DNA of 64,000 nucleotides from AVCC01 sp041736255 (GTDB lineage Bacteria; Pseudomonadota; Gammaproteobacteria; Burkholderiales; Burkholderiaceae_D). Position 1 is the first letter of the stretch; every line of letters begins with the position of its first letter. Where the stretch lies: the NCBI GenBank assembly GCA_041736255.1, contig JBGSTZ010000111.1:1-64000 (forward strand), read 5' to 3'. A program made the position numbers and the translations under genes. This document shows, piece by piece, positions 32,521 to 40,800 of the stretch. A model generated the notes under the pieces. The model made no database searches. It was not told the origin of the DNA and worked only from the letters and a program-made list of their open reading frames with translations.

Positions 32521-33844
32521 TGGTCTTCCAGGCTAATACCGCAAAATCCTGCGGACCATAGATTAATTGATTGATACGCCGCGCCAGTTCACTATCCTCG
32601 GCCAAATGCATAGCCTCAGGGTAAGGATGCAGCCGCAGGATTTCCGAACGGGCAAAGCCACGCTGACGCGCCATAAATGCGCCCACGACAGGCACGATCG
32701 GATGCAGATGGGTTGGGTCGTAATAAAAATTACAGGAGCCGACGATCAAATTTTCGGGATTGGGCGTTTCGAAAATAATCATGCCGTCTGGGCGCAATGC
32801 CCGTAACGCAGCATCGAACAAGGCAATCAGGGTCTCGAACGGTAAATGCTCAATGATATGAAATCCGCTGACGATGGCGACGCTGCCGGGCGGCTGGCGC
32901 GCCAGATAATGCACGGCATCTTCTACTTGTGCATCGAGGCCGCGCTGGCGACAGGCTTCAACCATGTCGCTATCTAGATCAATGCCGATGGCGCTGATGC
33001 CCTGTTCCTGCATCAGTTCCAGCCATTCGCCGCGACCAGCTCCAACATCCACCGCACGCGCGGTCGGGTCGCCGACGTACGATGCTAGATAAGGCAGATA
33101 AGCACTGCTGAGGCGATCCTTGATGTCTTCCCGCGCGCCCCGAAAGCTACCTTCAAACTCGATATAAAAACTGTTCAGATTAGGTTTTGCAGTAACGATA
33201 GCCGAATCGGACCCGGATGCCGGTGCGGCAAGAAGTGCGGGGGTCTGGGATTGCGACCCCTGCTCCTGCTCAATGCGTCGCAAGGACTGGGTCAGCGCGG
33301 CAATGCGGTTATCGCGCTCTAGATCGCGCGAGGTATCTAGCTGCAAACGCGACAGCATGTCTTGTTGGCATTCTATTTGGATGCGCTGTTGTTCGATCAG
33401 TTGCGTCAGCGTCAGGGCGTGATCGTGGGTTTTTTTTGTCAGTTGCTCCAGGGTGTGCTGGATGCGTACCTCGGCCTCCTGTCGGCGCAGAAATTGCTCT
33501 GCGATGCCCTGTCGAATCCGGTTCAAAAACAGCACCGAATAACACCAGGTTGCAACTGCTCCCAGGCCGGGAACGACGCGAATGCGCTGCTTCAGACTCA
33601 GGCCCGGCTGACTTACGTAACGGACCTGGCGATAAGCCCAGATCGCCAAGCCACCCAGCACAGGAGCACGTTTGATCGCATTGCGCCATCGCTGCGCTGA
33701 CATGGCAGCACTTGCTGCAAGCGATGGAGTGATTTGCGCGGGTGCGATGAATAGCGGTACATCGTGCCGGCGGTTAGCGATGATGCAACGTACTCTTTGC
33801 GCTACCTCTTCAGAATTTATATTGGGATTATTGGGCTGCAGCAT
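32510..33844 (-). CDS. Coiled-coil plus SAM methyltransferase, candidate O-chain terminator
   Basis: A 444-aa protein. Residues about 60-110 include a moderately hydrophobic membrane-association segment. Residues 112-198 are a strong heptad coiled coil rich in Gln, Glu, Arg and Leu. From about 225 a class I methyltransferase begins: V-D-V-G-A-G-R-G-E-W (265-274), then I-G-I-D-L-D and H-I-I-E-H-L-P. In E. coli O9a, WbdD joins a methyltransferase to a coiled-coil ruler to cap the chain at a set length. This protein has both parts in reversed order and no kinase domain. Its start is close to the WbpZ-like gene and its end overlaps the large glycosyltransferase gene. A chain-capping role that pairs with the Wzt C-terminal domain is likely but unproven. 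Confidence 0.75.
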   Translation of the reverse strand: MLQPNNPNINSEEVAQRVRCIIANRRHDVPLFIAPAQITPSLAASAAMSAQRWRNAIKRAPVLGGLAIWAYRQVRYVSQPGLSLKQRIRVVPGLGAVATWCYSVLFLNRIRQGIAEQFLRRQEAEVRIQHTLEQLTKKTHDHALTLTQLIEQQRIQIECQQDMLSRLQLDTSRDLERDNRIAALTQSLRRIEQEQGSQSQTPALLAAPASGSDSAIVTAKPNLNSFYIEFEGSFRGAREDIKDRLSSAYLPYLASYVGDPTARAVDVGAGRGEWLELMQEQGISAIGIDLDSDMVEACRQRGLDAQVEDAVHYLARQPPGSVAIVSGFHIIEHLPFETLIALFDAALRALRPDGMIIFETPNPENLIVGSCNFYYDPTHLHPIVPVVGAFMARQRGFARSEILRLHPYPEAMHLAEDSELARRINQLIYGPQDFAVLAWKTNAN

Positions 33845-33932
33845 AGGCTTTCAAGCAAGGGAAAATTGGGGAATCCATAAGGCCGGGAGTAGGAAGTAGG
33901 AGAAAACATATCCAGCCAAGTTGCCAGTGACC

Positions 33933-35111
33933 CTACGATTCAGGGTCTGCAAGAAAACTGGTGCATTGTTTCTCTGATATGTATTTTGACCGTTCAGGCC
34001 CCGCTCTCTGGCTGACTCTTTGGTACAGGGAGTAATAGCTTTGCGCCATTTTTTGCGCTGTAAACAATTCCCGGTATCTTTGGTGCGCAGCAACTCCCAT
34101 GCGGGCAGCAGCCTCGGGCTGGCTCCAGCACCGCTGGAGTGCCTGCCTCCACGCATCGACATTGGGCTCAACTGTCCAACCTGTGACCTGGTTCTGATTG
34201 ACATAGCTGGTTCCGGTTCCAATTTCGCTGGTAATCATGGGCTTGCCGGCCATAGCGGCTTCCAGCAGGGATATCCCGAAAGCTTCCGAGCGCAGGTGCG
34301 ATGGAAATACGAAGGCGTAGCACAGCTGTAGCAGCGCAGCCTTGTCTGGTTCGCTGACCACGCCGACGAAGATCAGATTTTTTAGACCAAGAGCCTCAGC
34401 CTGCTGCTTAAGTGCCTGCTCTTCAGGGCCGCCACCGGCGATGACTACCGGATAATCCAGCCCGCGCAGGGCTTCGAGCAGGATGTGCAAACCCTTGTAA
34501 TAGCGCAGCACGCCCACGAACAGAAAGAACCGCGGTGCCAGACGCTGTCGCCAGGCCTGCAGATTTTCTGGGGTGGCCTGCGGATAGCTGGCCTGGTCCA
34601 GCCCGTAGGTAATCATTTCGGTTTTCTCTGGATAGCGCTGCAGCACTTCGCTGCTGGCCAGATAGTTGGGCGATGTGGCGACAATCCTGTCGACGCTGTG
34701 CAGAAAACGGTCGCGCAGCGGACGATACAGGCGCAGCAGGTTTTTTTGACGAACGATGTCAGAGTGGTAAGTCACAATACTGGGCGTTTTGACGCGCGCC
34801 ATGAAATGCGCCAGGTCCATGAACGGCCACGGAAAATGGTAATGCACCACATCTGCCTGTGCTGCCAAGCGCGCCAGAACGGGAATGACGCGTAGGGAAA
34901 AACTATTGGAGGCAATCTCGAAATCCTGTGGCAGGCGTTGCACGCGCTGGCCATCAACAACCAGCTCTCCACCTTGACCTTGCGTGGTCAACGTCAATAT
35001 CTGATTGACGGCACCCAGCTTGCTGGTGCCGCTGCTCAACTGCCGGATGACCTGCGCGATGCCGCCCCAGGTGTCGGGATAGTAGGTTTTGTAAAAATGG
35101 AGGATTCGCAT
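33933..35111 (-). CDS. GT4 glycosyltransferase, WbpZ/WbdC-like
   Basis: A 392-aa retaining glycosyltransferase. The N-terminus M-R-I-L-H-F-Y-K-T-Y-Y-P-D-T-W-G-G closely follows the WbpZ/WbdC type, which adds the first D-rhamnose or mannose to the lipid-linked primer. The donor domain contains F-V-G-V-L-R-Y-Y-K-G and E-A-F-G-I-S-L-L-E-A. It lies 15 bases after the WbpY-like gene in the same minus-strand operon. GDP-D-rhamnose is the expected donor given gmd and rmd upstream. Because subfamily and specificity are hard to separate by eye, the symbol is left empty. Confidence 0.8.
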   Translation of the reverse strand: MRILHFYKTYYPDTWGGIAQVIRQLSSGTSKLGAVNQILTLTTQGQGGELVVDGQRVQRLPQDFEIASNSFSLRVIPVLARLAAQADVVHYHFPWPFMDLAHFMARVKTPSIVTYHSDIVRQKNLLRLYRPLRDRFLHSVDRIVATSPNYLASSEVLQRYPEKTEMITYGLDQASYPQATPENLQAWRQRLAPRFFLFVGVLRYYKGLHILLEALRGLDYPVVIAGGGPEEQALKQQAEALGLKNLIFVGVVSEPDKAALLQLCYAFVFPSHLRSEAFGISLLEAAMAGKPMITSEIGTGTSYVNQNQVTGWTVEPNVDAWRQALQRCWSQPEAAARMGVAAHQRYRELFTAQKMAQSYYSLYQRVSQRAGPERSKYISEKQCTSFLADPES

Positions 35112-35126
35112 GCTAGCTGTTTTTGC

Positions 35127-36509
35127 TCAATTTATGTGTTGTAGGCGCACGGTACTAGTGTCGGCTGCAAGGCTGCCATTACACTGCGAAAGGATGCGCG
35201 CTGTCAGTTGCGCGGTGGCGCCGTTCCAGTCCGGCCATGACCAGTCCTGCAAAGCCCGGCGTGCCGGAAACAGCCCACTGCTTTCGAAGCGCTGCACCAG
35301 ATCGGCTAGTGTCTGTGGCTGCGCCAAGTCGAAATAGGCTGCATAGTCCTGCCCAATTTCACGAAATACCGGAATGTCGCTGACCATCGCCGGCAAGCCG
35401 CGCTGCATGGCTTCCACCAGTGGCAGGCCAAAGCCTTCCACCATGGACGAAAACACCAGTGCACGGGCATGGCGGTAAGCGTATTCCAGGTCGCCGTCAT
35501 CGGCATTGCCAAACACAAATAGCTTACGTCCCAGTTCCGCATGGCTGTCGATGCGCTGCATCAAAGCTTTGTTTTTCCAGCCACTGCGGCCGATAAAACA
35601 CAGCGACACCTCCTGACCAGCGGCCCATGCCAACTCAAACGCATCGAGCAGGTACGCATGGTTTTTATGAGGGCCTATAGTGCTGACCATCAGATACACT
35701 GCTCGATCTTGAAACAGCGCGGTAATCGCAGGCCTGACAGTTGTGCTAGCAGGCGTGCGGTCGAGCTCGGTACCAAGATTGAAATAGTCGAACCAGGGCA
35801 CATCCGGTCCGCCATCCGACTGGGGCGTGGGCCGACACAGAGCGACCTGTTGCCGGACCTGGTCGCGCACTGTAGCCGAAATCATCATAAAACCGTCAGC
35901 GTTGCGCGCTATCCATGCAAACCAGTCGCAGAAGATTTGACTTGAAGCACCGCGAAAGAATTGCGGATGCGTCATCGGGATCAGATCATAAATAAGCGCC
36001 ACCACCTTTACGCCACGAGCGCGGCAGGATTCAACCAGCGAACGATCCATCATTAGCCAGCCGGCATCCAGCAACAACAGTATGTCTCCGCTTTGCATCT
36101 GCATCGGTACGCTGCGGCCGGGGTCAAGAAAAGGCCGCTTCAAAAATCGAGTGATTTGCTTGCCGATGGCGACCGGCGCGGACAAAATGCGGTAGCTCCA
36201 CCACCACGCCTTTCGTAATAGGGGGCGCGTCGCTAACCCAAGCTTACGATCCAGACGGGCATGCAACAACTTGCACAGCGCATCGAGTCCGCGCAATATC
36301 CGCTCTAATCGGGGCAGCCAGCGCACCGGCTTACCGATGGGCGCCAACTGTATGACGTGCCGCAGTTGAGAGCCACGAATTATGACTGGCACACATTCAG
36401 CCTCGCAGGGCTGATTCAGGCGCGCCACCACATTGCGTACCACGCGTGGAATACCGGTGTTAATCTCCGGATTTTCATATACGAAGCTACATTCAATTAA
36501 CAGTCGCAT
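35127..36509 (-). CDS. GT4 glycosyltransferase, WbpY/WbdB-like
   Basis: A 460-aa retaining transferase. The start F-V-Y-E-N-P-E-I-N-T-G-I-P-R-V-V-R-N-V is typical of the WbpY/WbdB group, which extends the adaptor part of A-band-like polymers. The C-terminal half has S-T-I-G-P-H-K-N-H and E-G-F-G-L-P-L-V-E-A. A basic region around residues 75-130 (R-K-A-W-W-W-S-Y-R) may bind the membrane. It sits 32 bases after rmd and before the WbpZ-like gene. The donor is probably GDP-D-rhamnose. Confidence 0.8.
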   Translation of the reverse strand: MRLLIECSFVYENPEINTGIPRVVRNVVARLNQPCEAECVPVIIRGSQLRHVIQLAPIGKPVRWLPRLERILRGLDALCKLLHARLDRKLGLATRPLLRKAWWWSYRILSAPVAIGKQITRFLKRPFLDPGRSVPMQMQSGDILLLLDAGWLMMDRSLVESCRARGVKVVALIYDLIPMTHPQFFRGASSQIFCDWFAWIARNADGFMMISATVRDQVRQQVALCRPTPQSDGGPDVPWFDYFNLGTELDRTPASTTVRPAITALFQDRAVYLMVSTIGPHKNHAYLLDAFELAWAAGQEVSLCFIGRSGWKNKALMQRIDSHAELGRKLFVFGNADDGDLEYAYRHARALVFSSMVEGFGLPLVEAMQRGLPAMVSDIPVFREIGQDYAAYFDLAQPQTLADLVQRFESSGLFPARRALQDWSWPDWNGATAQLTARILSQCNGSLAADTSTVRLQHIN

Positions 36510-36541
36510 AACAGTTGCATAACAGTTGCATAAGAGGCCGG

Positions 36542-37504
36542 TTAAGAATTGATCGTAAGTTCGTCCTGATACATCCAGGTCAACGTCTCGTGCAAACTGA
36601 TGGGGGTAAGTTCACCGATGGCGCCAAGCAATTTGGCGTTGCAGCCAACCAACCGCTTAACCTCATTGGCGCGCACGAATGCGGGATTGATCCTGACCTC
36701 GATTTCATAGCCGGCGATCTGCTCCAGCATGCTGATGACGTCCTGCAGCGAATAGCCGCGCCCCGAACAAACATTGAAAGTTTGGCCCGGCGCAGCGGTT
36801 TGCACCAGTTTGCGATAGACGTCAACCACGGTGCGCACATCGGAAAAATCGCGCGCAACATCCAGATTACCCAGTTCGATGACGCTGGCCTGACGCCGGA
36901 AATGCGCCACAATCTTGGGCAGCAGAAAGTTTTCCGTCTGGCCCACGCCGGTGTAGTTGAAAGGCCGAACGATGGTCAGCGGCAGTTTGTTGCGCCACAG
37001 GCGCGCCATTTTCTCCATGGCCGACTTGCTCACTGCGTAATCATTTTCCGGACGCGCCGCGACATGCTCGTCAATCGGCTCCACCGTAGCGTTGCCGTAA
37101 ATGTTGGCGCTACTGGCTAACAATACTGCACGCGGGGCGTGATCGCTGGCAGCCAGCGCCTGCAACAAATTGCGGGTGCCAATCAGGTTGGTGCGATAAA
37201 TTACCTCGACGTCGTCATGCGCGACATTGGCAATTGCCGCCAGGTGAAACACTACATCCGCGCGCACATCGGCAATGACTTCATTCAGGCGTTGCTGATC
37301 GCACAGGTCGACCTCAAAAATATTATTGGAGACTGCTTCGCCGCCATGCGCAGTACCGAACACTTCATAGCCGTCTGCTCGCAGTTCCTGCGCCAGATAA
37401 GAGCCGGTAAAGCCGCCCAGTCCGGTAATCAGTGCCCGCCCGCGTGCGGCCGATGGAGTGGGCGGTGCGGGATAAGTGACTCCTGCCGGAAAAGATGGTT
37501 TCAT
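36542..37504 (-). CDS. rmd: GDP-6-deoxy-D-lyxo-4-hexulose reductase (Rmd)
   Basis: A 320-aa extended SDR enzyme. G-L-G-G-F-T-G (28-34) binds NAD(P)H and Y-A-V-S-K (156-160) is the catalytic Tyr/Lys pair. The stretch R-P-F-N-Y-T-G-V-G-Q followed by E-L-G-N-L-D-V-A-R-D-F-S-D-V-R is characteristic of RMD-type reductases. It reduces the Gmd product to GDP-D-rhamnose. It lies directly after gmd, as in Pseudomonas A-band clusters. A GDP-fucose-type epimerase/reductase is less likely given these motifs. Confidence 0.88.
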   Translation of the reverse strand: MKPSFPAGVTYPAPPTPSAARGRALITGLGGFTGSYLAQELRADGYEVFGTAHGGEAVSNNIFEVDLCDQQRLNEVIADVRADVVFHLAAIANVAHDDVEVIYRTNLIGTRNLLQALAASDHAPRAVLLASSANIYGNATVEPIDEHVAARPENDYAVSKSAMEKMARLWRNKLPLTIVRPFNYTGVGQTENFLLPKIVAHFRRQASVIELGNLDVARDFSDVRTVVDVYRKLVQTAAPGQTFNVCSGRGYSLQDVISMLEQIAGYEIEVRINPAFVRANEVKRLVGCNAKLLGAIGELTPISLHETLTWMYQDELTINS

Positions 37505-37663
37505 GTTTATTACAGCTCTTCAAATAGTGTTACGAATTACTCACGGAAAATGCTTCGCGGCACAACCTGCAATATTAGTAACTGTTCAGACTGCAAGGGG
37601 AAAGATTTTCTGACGCCATTACCGCCATGCACTTCCTGTTTTGCGTGGGCCATGCCCCCTGCT

Positions 37664-38707
37664 TTAAAATGAAATTCCGGATTTATTGCGGCGCATATCC
37701 GCTTCCACCATCATCAAACACAGTGTTTCCAGCGTGGTGCCAGGAGCCCACCCCAATTTACTTTTGGCCTTGGCTGGATTTCCGATCAGCAACTCTACTT
37801 CTGCAGGGCGATAAAAGCGAGGATTGATGCGCACCAATGTTTTGCCGGTTTTGGCACAACGGCCAATTTCATTTTCGGCACTGCCTTTCCAGTCGATGGC
37901 GATATCGACAGCCTTGAACGCCAGCGACACGAAGTCGCGCACGGTTTCCGAACGATTGGTAGCCAGCACATAGGTGTCCGGCTCATCGGCCTGCAGTATG
38001 CGCCACATGCCTTCCACATATTCCTTCGCATAACCCCAATCGCGCTTGGCGTCGATGTTGCCCAATTCCAGCACGTCCTGTTTGCCTAACGCAATCTTGG
38101 CCACAGCATCGGTTATTTTGCGGGTGACGAATTCTAGTCCACGCAGCGGCGACTCGTGATTGAACAGAATGCCACTGGCGCCGAAGATATCGTAGGATTC
38201 GCGATAGTTGACTGTGATCCAGTGCGCATACAACTTGGCAGCACCGTATGGGCTGCGTGGATAAAACGGGGTGTCTTCGTCTTGCGGCACGGCTTGCACT
38301 TTGCCGAACATTTCTGAAGTCGACGCCTGATAAAAACGAATTTTGGGATTGACGATGCGGATAGCTTCCAGCAAATGGAGCGGTCCTATGCCGGTGATTT
38401 TGGCTGTGGTTACGGGCTGCTGGAAAGATACGCCGACAAAACTTTGCGCTGCCAGATTGTAGATTTCAGTAATGGGGCTGTCCTGCAGCAAACGAATACT
38501 GGCACCCAAATCGGTAAGGTCATATTCGACCAGGCTGAGATTGGGATGTTTGATTACGCCCAGCTCTTCCAGCCGCCAAAAATTGACCGAGCTGGTGCGG
38601 CGATAGGTGCCGATGACGTCATAGCCTTTAGCCAACAATAACTCTGCCAGATAGGCACCATCCTGACCGGTGATCCCGGTGATCACTGCTGTTTTTTTGT
38701 TAGTCAT
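37664..38707 (-). CDS. gmd: GDP-mannose 4,6-dehydratase
   Basis: A 347-aa short-chain dehydratase converting GDP-mannose to GDP-4-keto-6-deoxymannose. G-I-T-G-Q-D-G (11-17) is the family's NADP loop. S-T-S-E (129-132) with Y-G-A-A-K (154-158) forms the catalytic set. R-R-T-S-S and N-H-E-S-P-L-R-G are Gmd landmarks. It supplies Rmd immediately downstream, and its substrate comes from the ManC enzyme encoded at the head of the cluster. Length and motifs are complete. Confidence 0.95.
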   Translation of the reverse strand: MTNKKTAVITGITGQDGAYLAELLLAKGYDVIGTYRRTSSVNFWRLEELGVIKHPNLSLVEYDLTDLGASIRLLQDSPITEIYNLAAQSFVGVSFQQPVTTAKITGIGPLHLLEAIRIVNPKIRFYQASTSEMFGKVQAVPQDEDTPFYPRSPYGAAKLYAHWITVNYRESYDIFGASGILFNHESPLRGLEFVTRKITDAVAKIALGKQDVLELGNIDAKRDWGYAKEYVEGMWRILQADEPDTYVLATNRSETVRDFVSLAFKAVDIAIDWKGSAENEIGRCAKTGKTLVRINPRFYRPAEVELLIGNPAKAKSKLGWAPGTTLETLCLMMVEADMRRNKSGISF

Positions 38708-38773
38708 ACTGCCTTCTAAGACTTAAATAATTATGAAATGGACCAGGTATTAAAATACTTTGCATCGCAATTA

Positions 38774-39991
38774 CTATTCCCAAACTACGCTGACCGGCAA
38801 ATTGCACACGCCGACAAAACTGTTGGCCCGATTTGCCGGCGTTACTGCAAAAACCAGCGCCCGGTCCCACCAGTCATAGCTGTCCGCCACGTGGGCTTCG
38901 CGTTTATGCAACGCCACGGTAATGCTGTAGCTGCCCAGGCCCAGCGCCAGATCGGGAAATGCAAAGTCAACCTGAAAAGCTTCTCCTACGGCAGGATGCT
39001 GGCTGCTGCTGTCATGATAAAAAGTGTTGGTGCCGAAGATGTCATTGCCAAGCCGGTCGCGCAACAAAATGCCAACAGTCAGTTCTTCCACTACCTGATG
39101 CACGATGCCGCGTACCCGCACGGTCACCGCTGCATGACTGGAAACGGCGCGGGTAGTGACGCCGTCCAGGAGCAAATCAACATCATCGATCACAGCGCGG
39201 CGTGAGCCGGAACGGGTGATTTTTCTGCCACCTAAATGCTCGGACTGCGCAATCAGTTCACTGGTTTCCTTGCGCGCAATCATCGCATTGTAGTAATCCA
39301 GCACTTCATCCGGAGCCCCTTCCTGCGCGACCCGCCCTTGATCAATGAGTATGGCGCGATTGCACAGCGTCTTGACTGCCCCCGGATCGTGAGAAACGAA
39401 TAAGAGTGTGGTGCCCTGCTCCCGAAAATTACGGATGCGATCAAAGCTTTTATGTTGAAAATAGGCATCACCCACTGACAGGGCCTCATCCACAATCAGA
39501 ATTTCTGGCCGCACGGCAGTAGCGACGCTAAATGCCAAGCGCACTTGCATGCCGCTGGAATAAGTCCGCACCGGCTGATCAATATAGTCACCGATTTCTG
39601 CAAAGGCTTCTATCTCCTGCATACGCGCACCGATTTCGTTGCTGTTGAGACCATGCAACTGGGCTGCCATATAAACATTTTGACGACCTGTGAAGTCGGG
39701 ATGGAAACCCATTCCCAACTCCAGCAGCGCAGCGATGCGCCCGCCAACTTCCACGCCGCCACAAGTCGGCCTGGCGGTTCCGGTGACGATTTTGAGCAGG
39801 GTGCTCTTGCCTGCGCCATTGACGCCGATCAGGCCAATGGCGTCGCCGGCATTGACTTCGAAGCTAATGTCATGCAACACCCATTTGAGCTCGTGATGCG
39901 TACCCAGACCGCACCACTCGGCGACACGTCCGATTTTATGGTGGTAGCGTTTATAGGCCTTGCCGACATTTTTTACCCGTATGTGTCCCAT
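38774..39991 (-). CDS. wzt: O-polysaccharide ABC exporter ATPase (Wzt) with C-terminal carbohydrate-binding domain
   Basis: A 405-aa cytoplasmic ATPase. Walker A is G-V-N-G-A-G-K-S (56-63), the signature is S-S-G-M-Q, and Walker B is I-L-I-V-D-E-A. Residues about 265-405 form a separate beta domain like Wzt_C, which in E. coli O8/O9a recognises the modified end of the chain before export. Its start shares a base with the wzm stop (TAATG), so the pair is coupled. It energises export of the polymer through Wzm. The C-terminal domain implies that a terminal group, perhaps added by the methyltransferase in this cluster, marks finished chains. Confidence 0.93.
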   Translation of the reverse strand: MGHIRVKNVGKAYKRYHHKIGRVAEWCGLGTHHELKWVLHDISFEVNAGDAIGLIGVNGAGKSTLLKIVTGTARPTCGGVEVGGRIAALLELGMGFHPDFTGRQNVYMAAQLHGLNSNEIGARMQEIEAFAEIGDYIDQPVRTYSSGMQVRLAFSVATAVRPEILIVDEALSVGDAYFQHKSFDRIRNFREQGTTLLFVSHDPGAVKTLCNRAILIDQGRVAQEGAPDEVLDYYNAMIARKETSELIAQSEHLGGRKITRSGSRRAVIDDVDLLLDGVTTRAVSSHAAVTVRVRGIVHQVVEELTVGILLRDRLGNDIFGTNTFYHDSSSQHPAVGEAFQVDFAFPDLALGLGSYSITVALHKREAHVADSYDWWDRALVFAVTPANRANSFVGVCNLPVSVVWE

Positions 39992-40791
39992 TACAATTCA
40001 TCCACAATTTCGGCTTGGAGCCTGGTGAAGGCGCGCATCGCCATCACGACCAGAATCAACGCCATCAGCGCCGGATACAACAGGCTGCTCCAAACGGGCA
40101 TCCGCTGTTCCAATAAAATATCGTGATAGGCATTGATTATTGGCCACATCGGATTCCAGACCAGAATGCGTGCAGCGAACGGCGGCAGGATGGTTGGCGC
40201 ATACACTATCGGAGTAAGCCAGAACCAGAATTGCACGATTACCGTCACCGACTGACTGACGTCGCGAAAAAAAACATTAATGGTCGCTAGAAAAATACCC
40301 AAACCCAGTGTCAGTGCAATCTGGATCGCCAGTACCGGCAGCATGGCGAATATGACTGTGCCCGGAAAACTGCCAATAAGCACCAGAAAAATCAGAAACA
40401 AGCTGATGATGATACAAAATTGCAGCACGCTTGAGGTCGTCACAATGATGGGAAGACACAACTTCGGGAACTGTACTTTCTTGAGCAGGTTAGCGTTTTC
40501 CACAAAAATATTGACGCAGCGATTCAGCATTTCAACAAATAAAGTCCAGGTAAGGACGCCGGAACACAAATAAATCCCGTAAGCAAAACGCGAAGTGTGC
40601 CCAGACATGGTCGACTTCATTAATCCGGCAAATATTAAGGTATAGACCAGAATCAGTGACAGCGGATGCGCCACAATCCAGAACACTCCAAGCTGCGTAC
40701 CTTGATAACGCGCCTGGAATTCGCGCTTGACGCTGCCGAGAATAAAATATCGATAGGCCCACAGGCCTCTGAGGCTGGAATAAGAAATCAA
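39991..40791 (-). CDS. wzm: O-polysaccharide ABC exporter permease (Wzm)
   Basis: A 266-aa ABC-2 type permease with six hydrophobic segments. The N-terminal cytoplasmic piece L-G-S-V-K-R-E-F-Q-A-R-Y-Q-G-T-Q-L-G and the P-I-V-Y-A-P region are standard for Wzm. It forms the inner-membrane channel for undecaprenyl-linked polysaccharide. It starts nine bases after the manC stop and overlaps wzt, so the export pair is tightly coupled to sugar supply. The presence of Wzm/Wzt means this O-chain is made in the cytoplasm rather than by a Wzx/Wzy route. Confidence 0.93.
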   Translation of the reverse strand: MISYSSLRGLWAYRYFILGSVKREFQARYQGTQLGVFWIVAHPLSLILVYTLIFAGLMKSTMSGHTSRFAYGIYLCSGVLTWTLFVEMLNRCVNIFVENANLLKKVQFPKLCLPIIVTTSSVLQFCIIISLFLIFLVLIGSFPGTVIFAMLPVLAIQIALTLGLGIFLATINVFFRDVSQSVTVIVQFWFWLTPIVYAPTILPPFAARILVWNPMWPIINAYHDILLEQRMPVWSSLLYPALMALILVVMAMRAFTRLQAEIVDEL

Positions 40792-40800
40792 TTCAGCCTC

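Noticed and set aside
36515..37120. 201-codon plus-strand frame opposite rmd
   Set aside because: It lies wholly opposite a gene with complete catalytic motifs and has no recognisable domain or start signal.
38738..39205. 155-codon plus-strand frame opposite wzt
   Set aside because: Opposite a well-supported ATPase gene; product has no family features.
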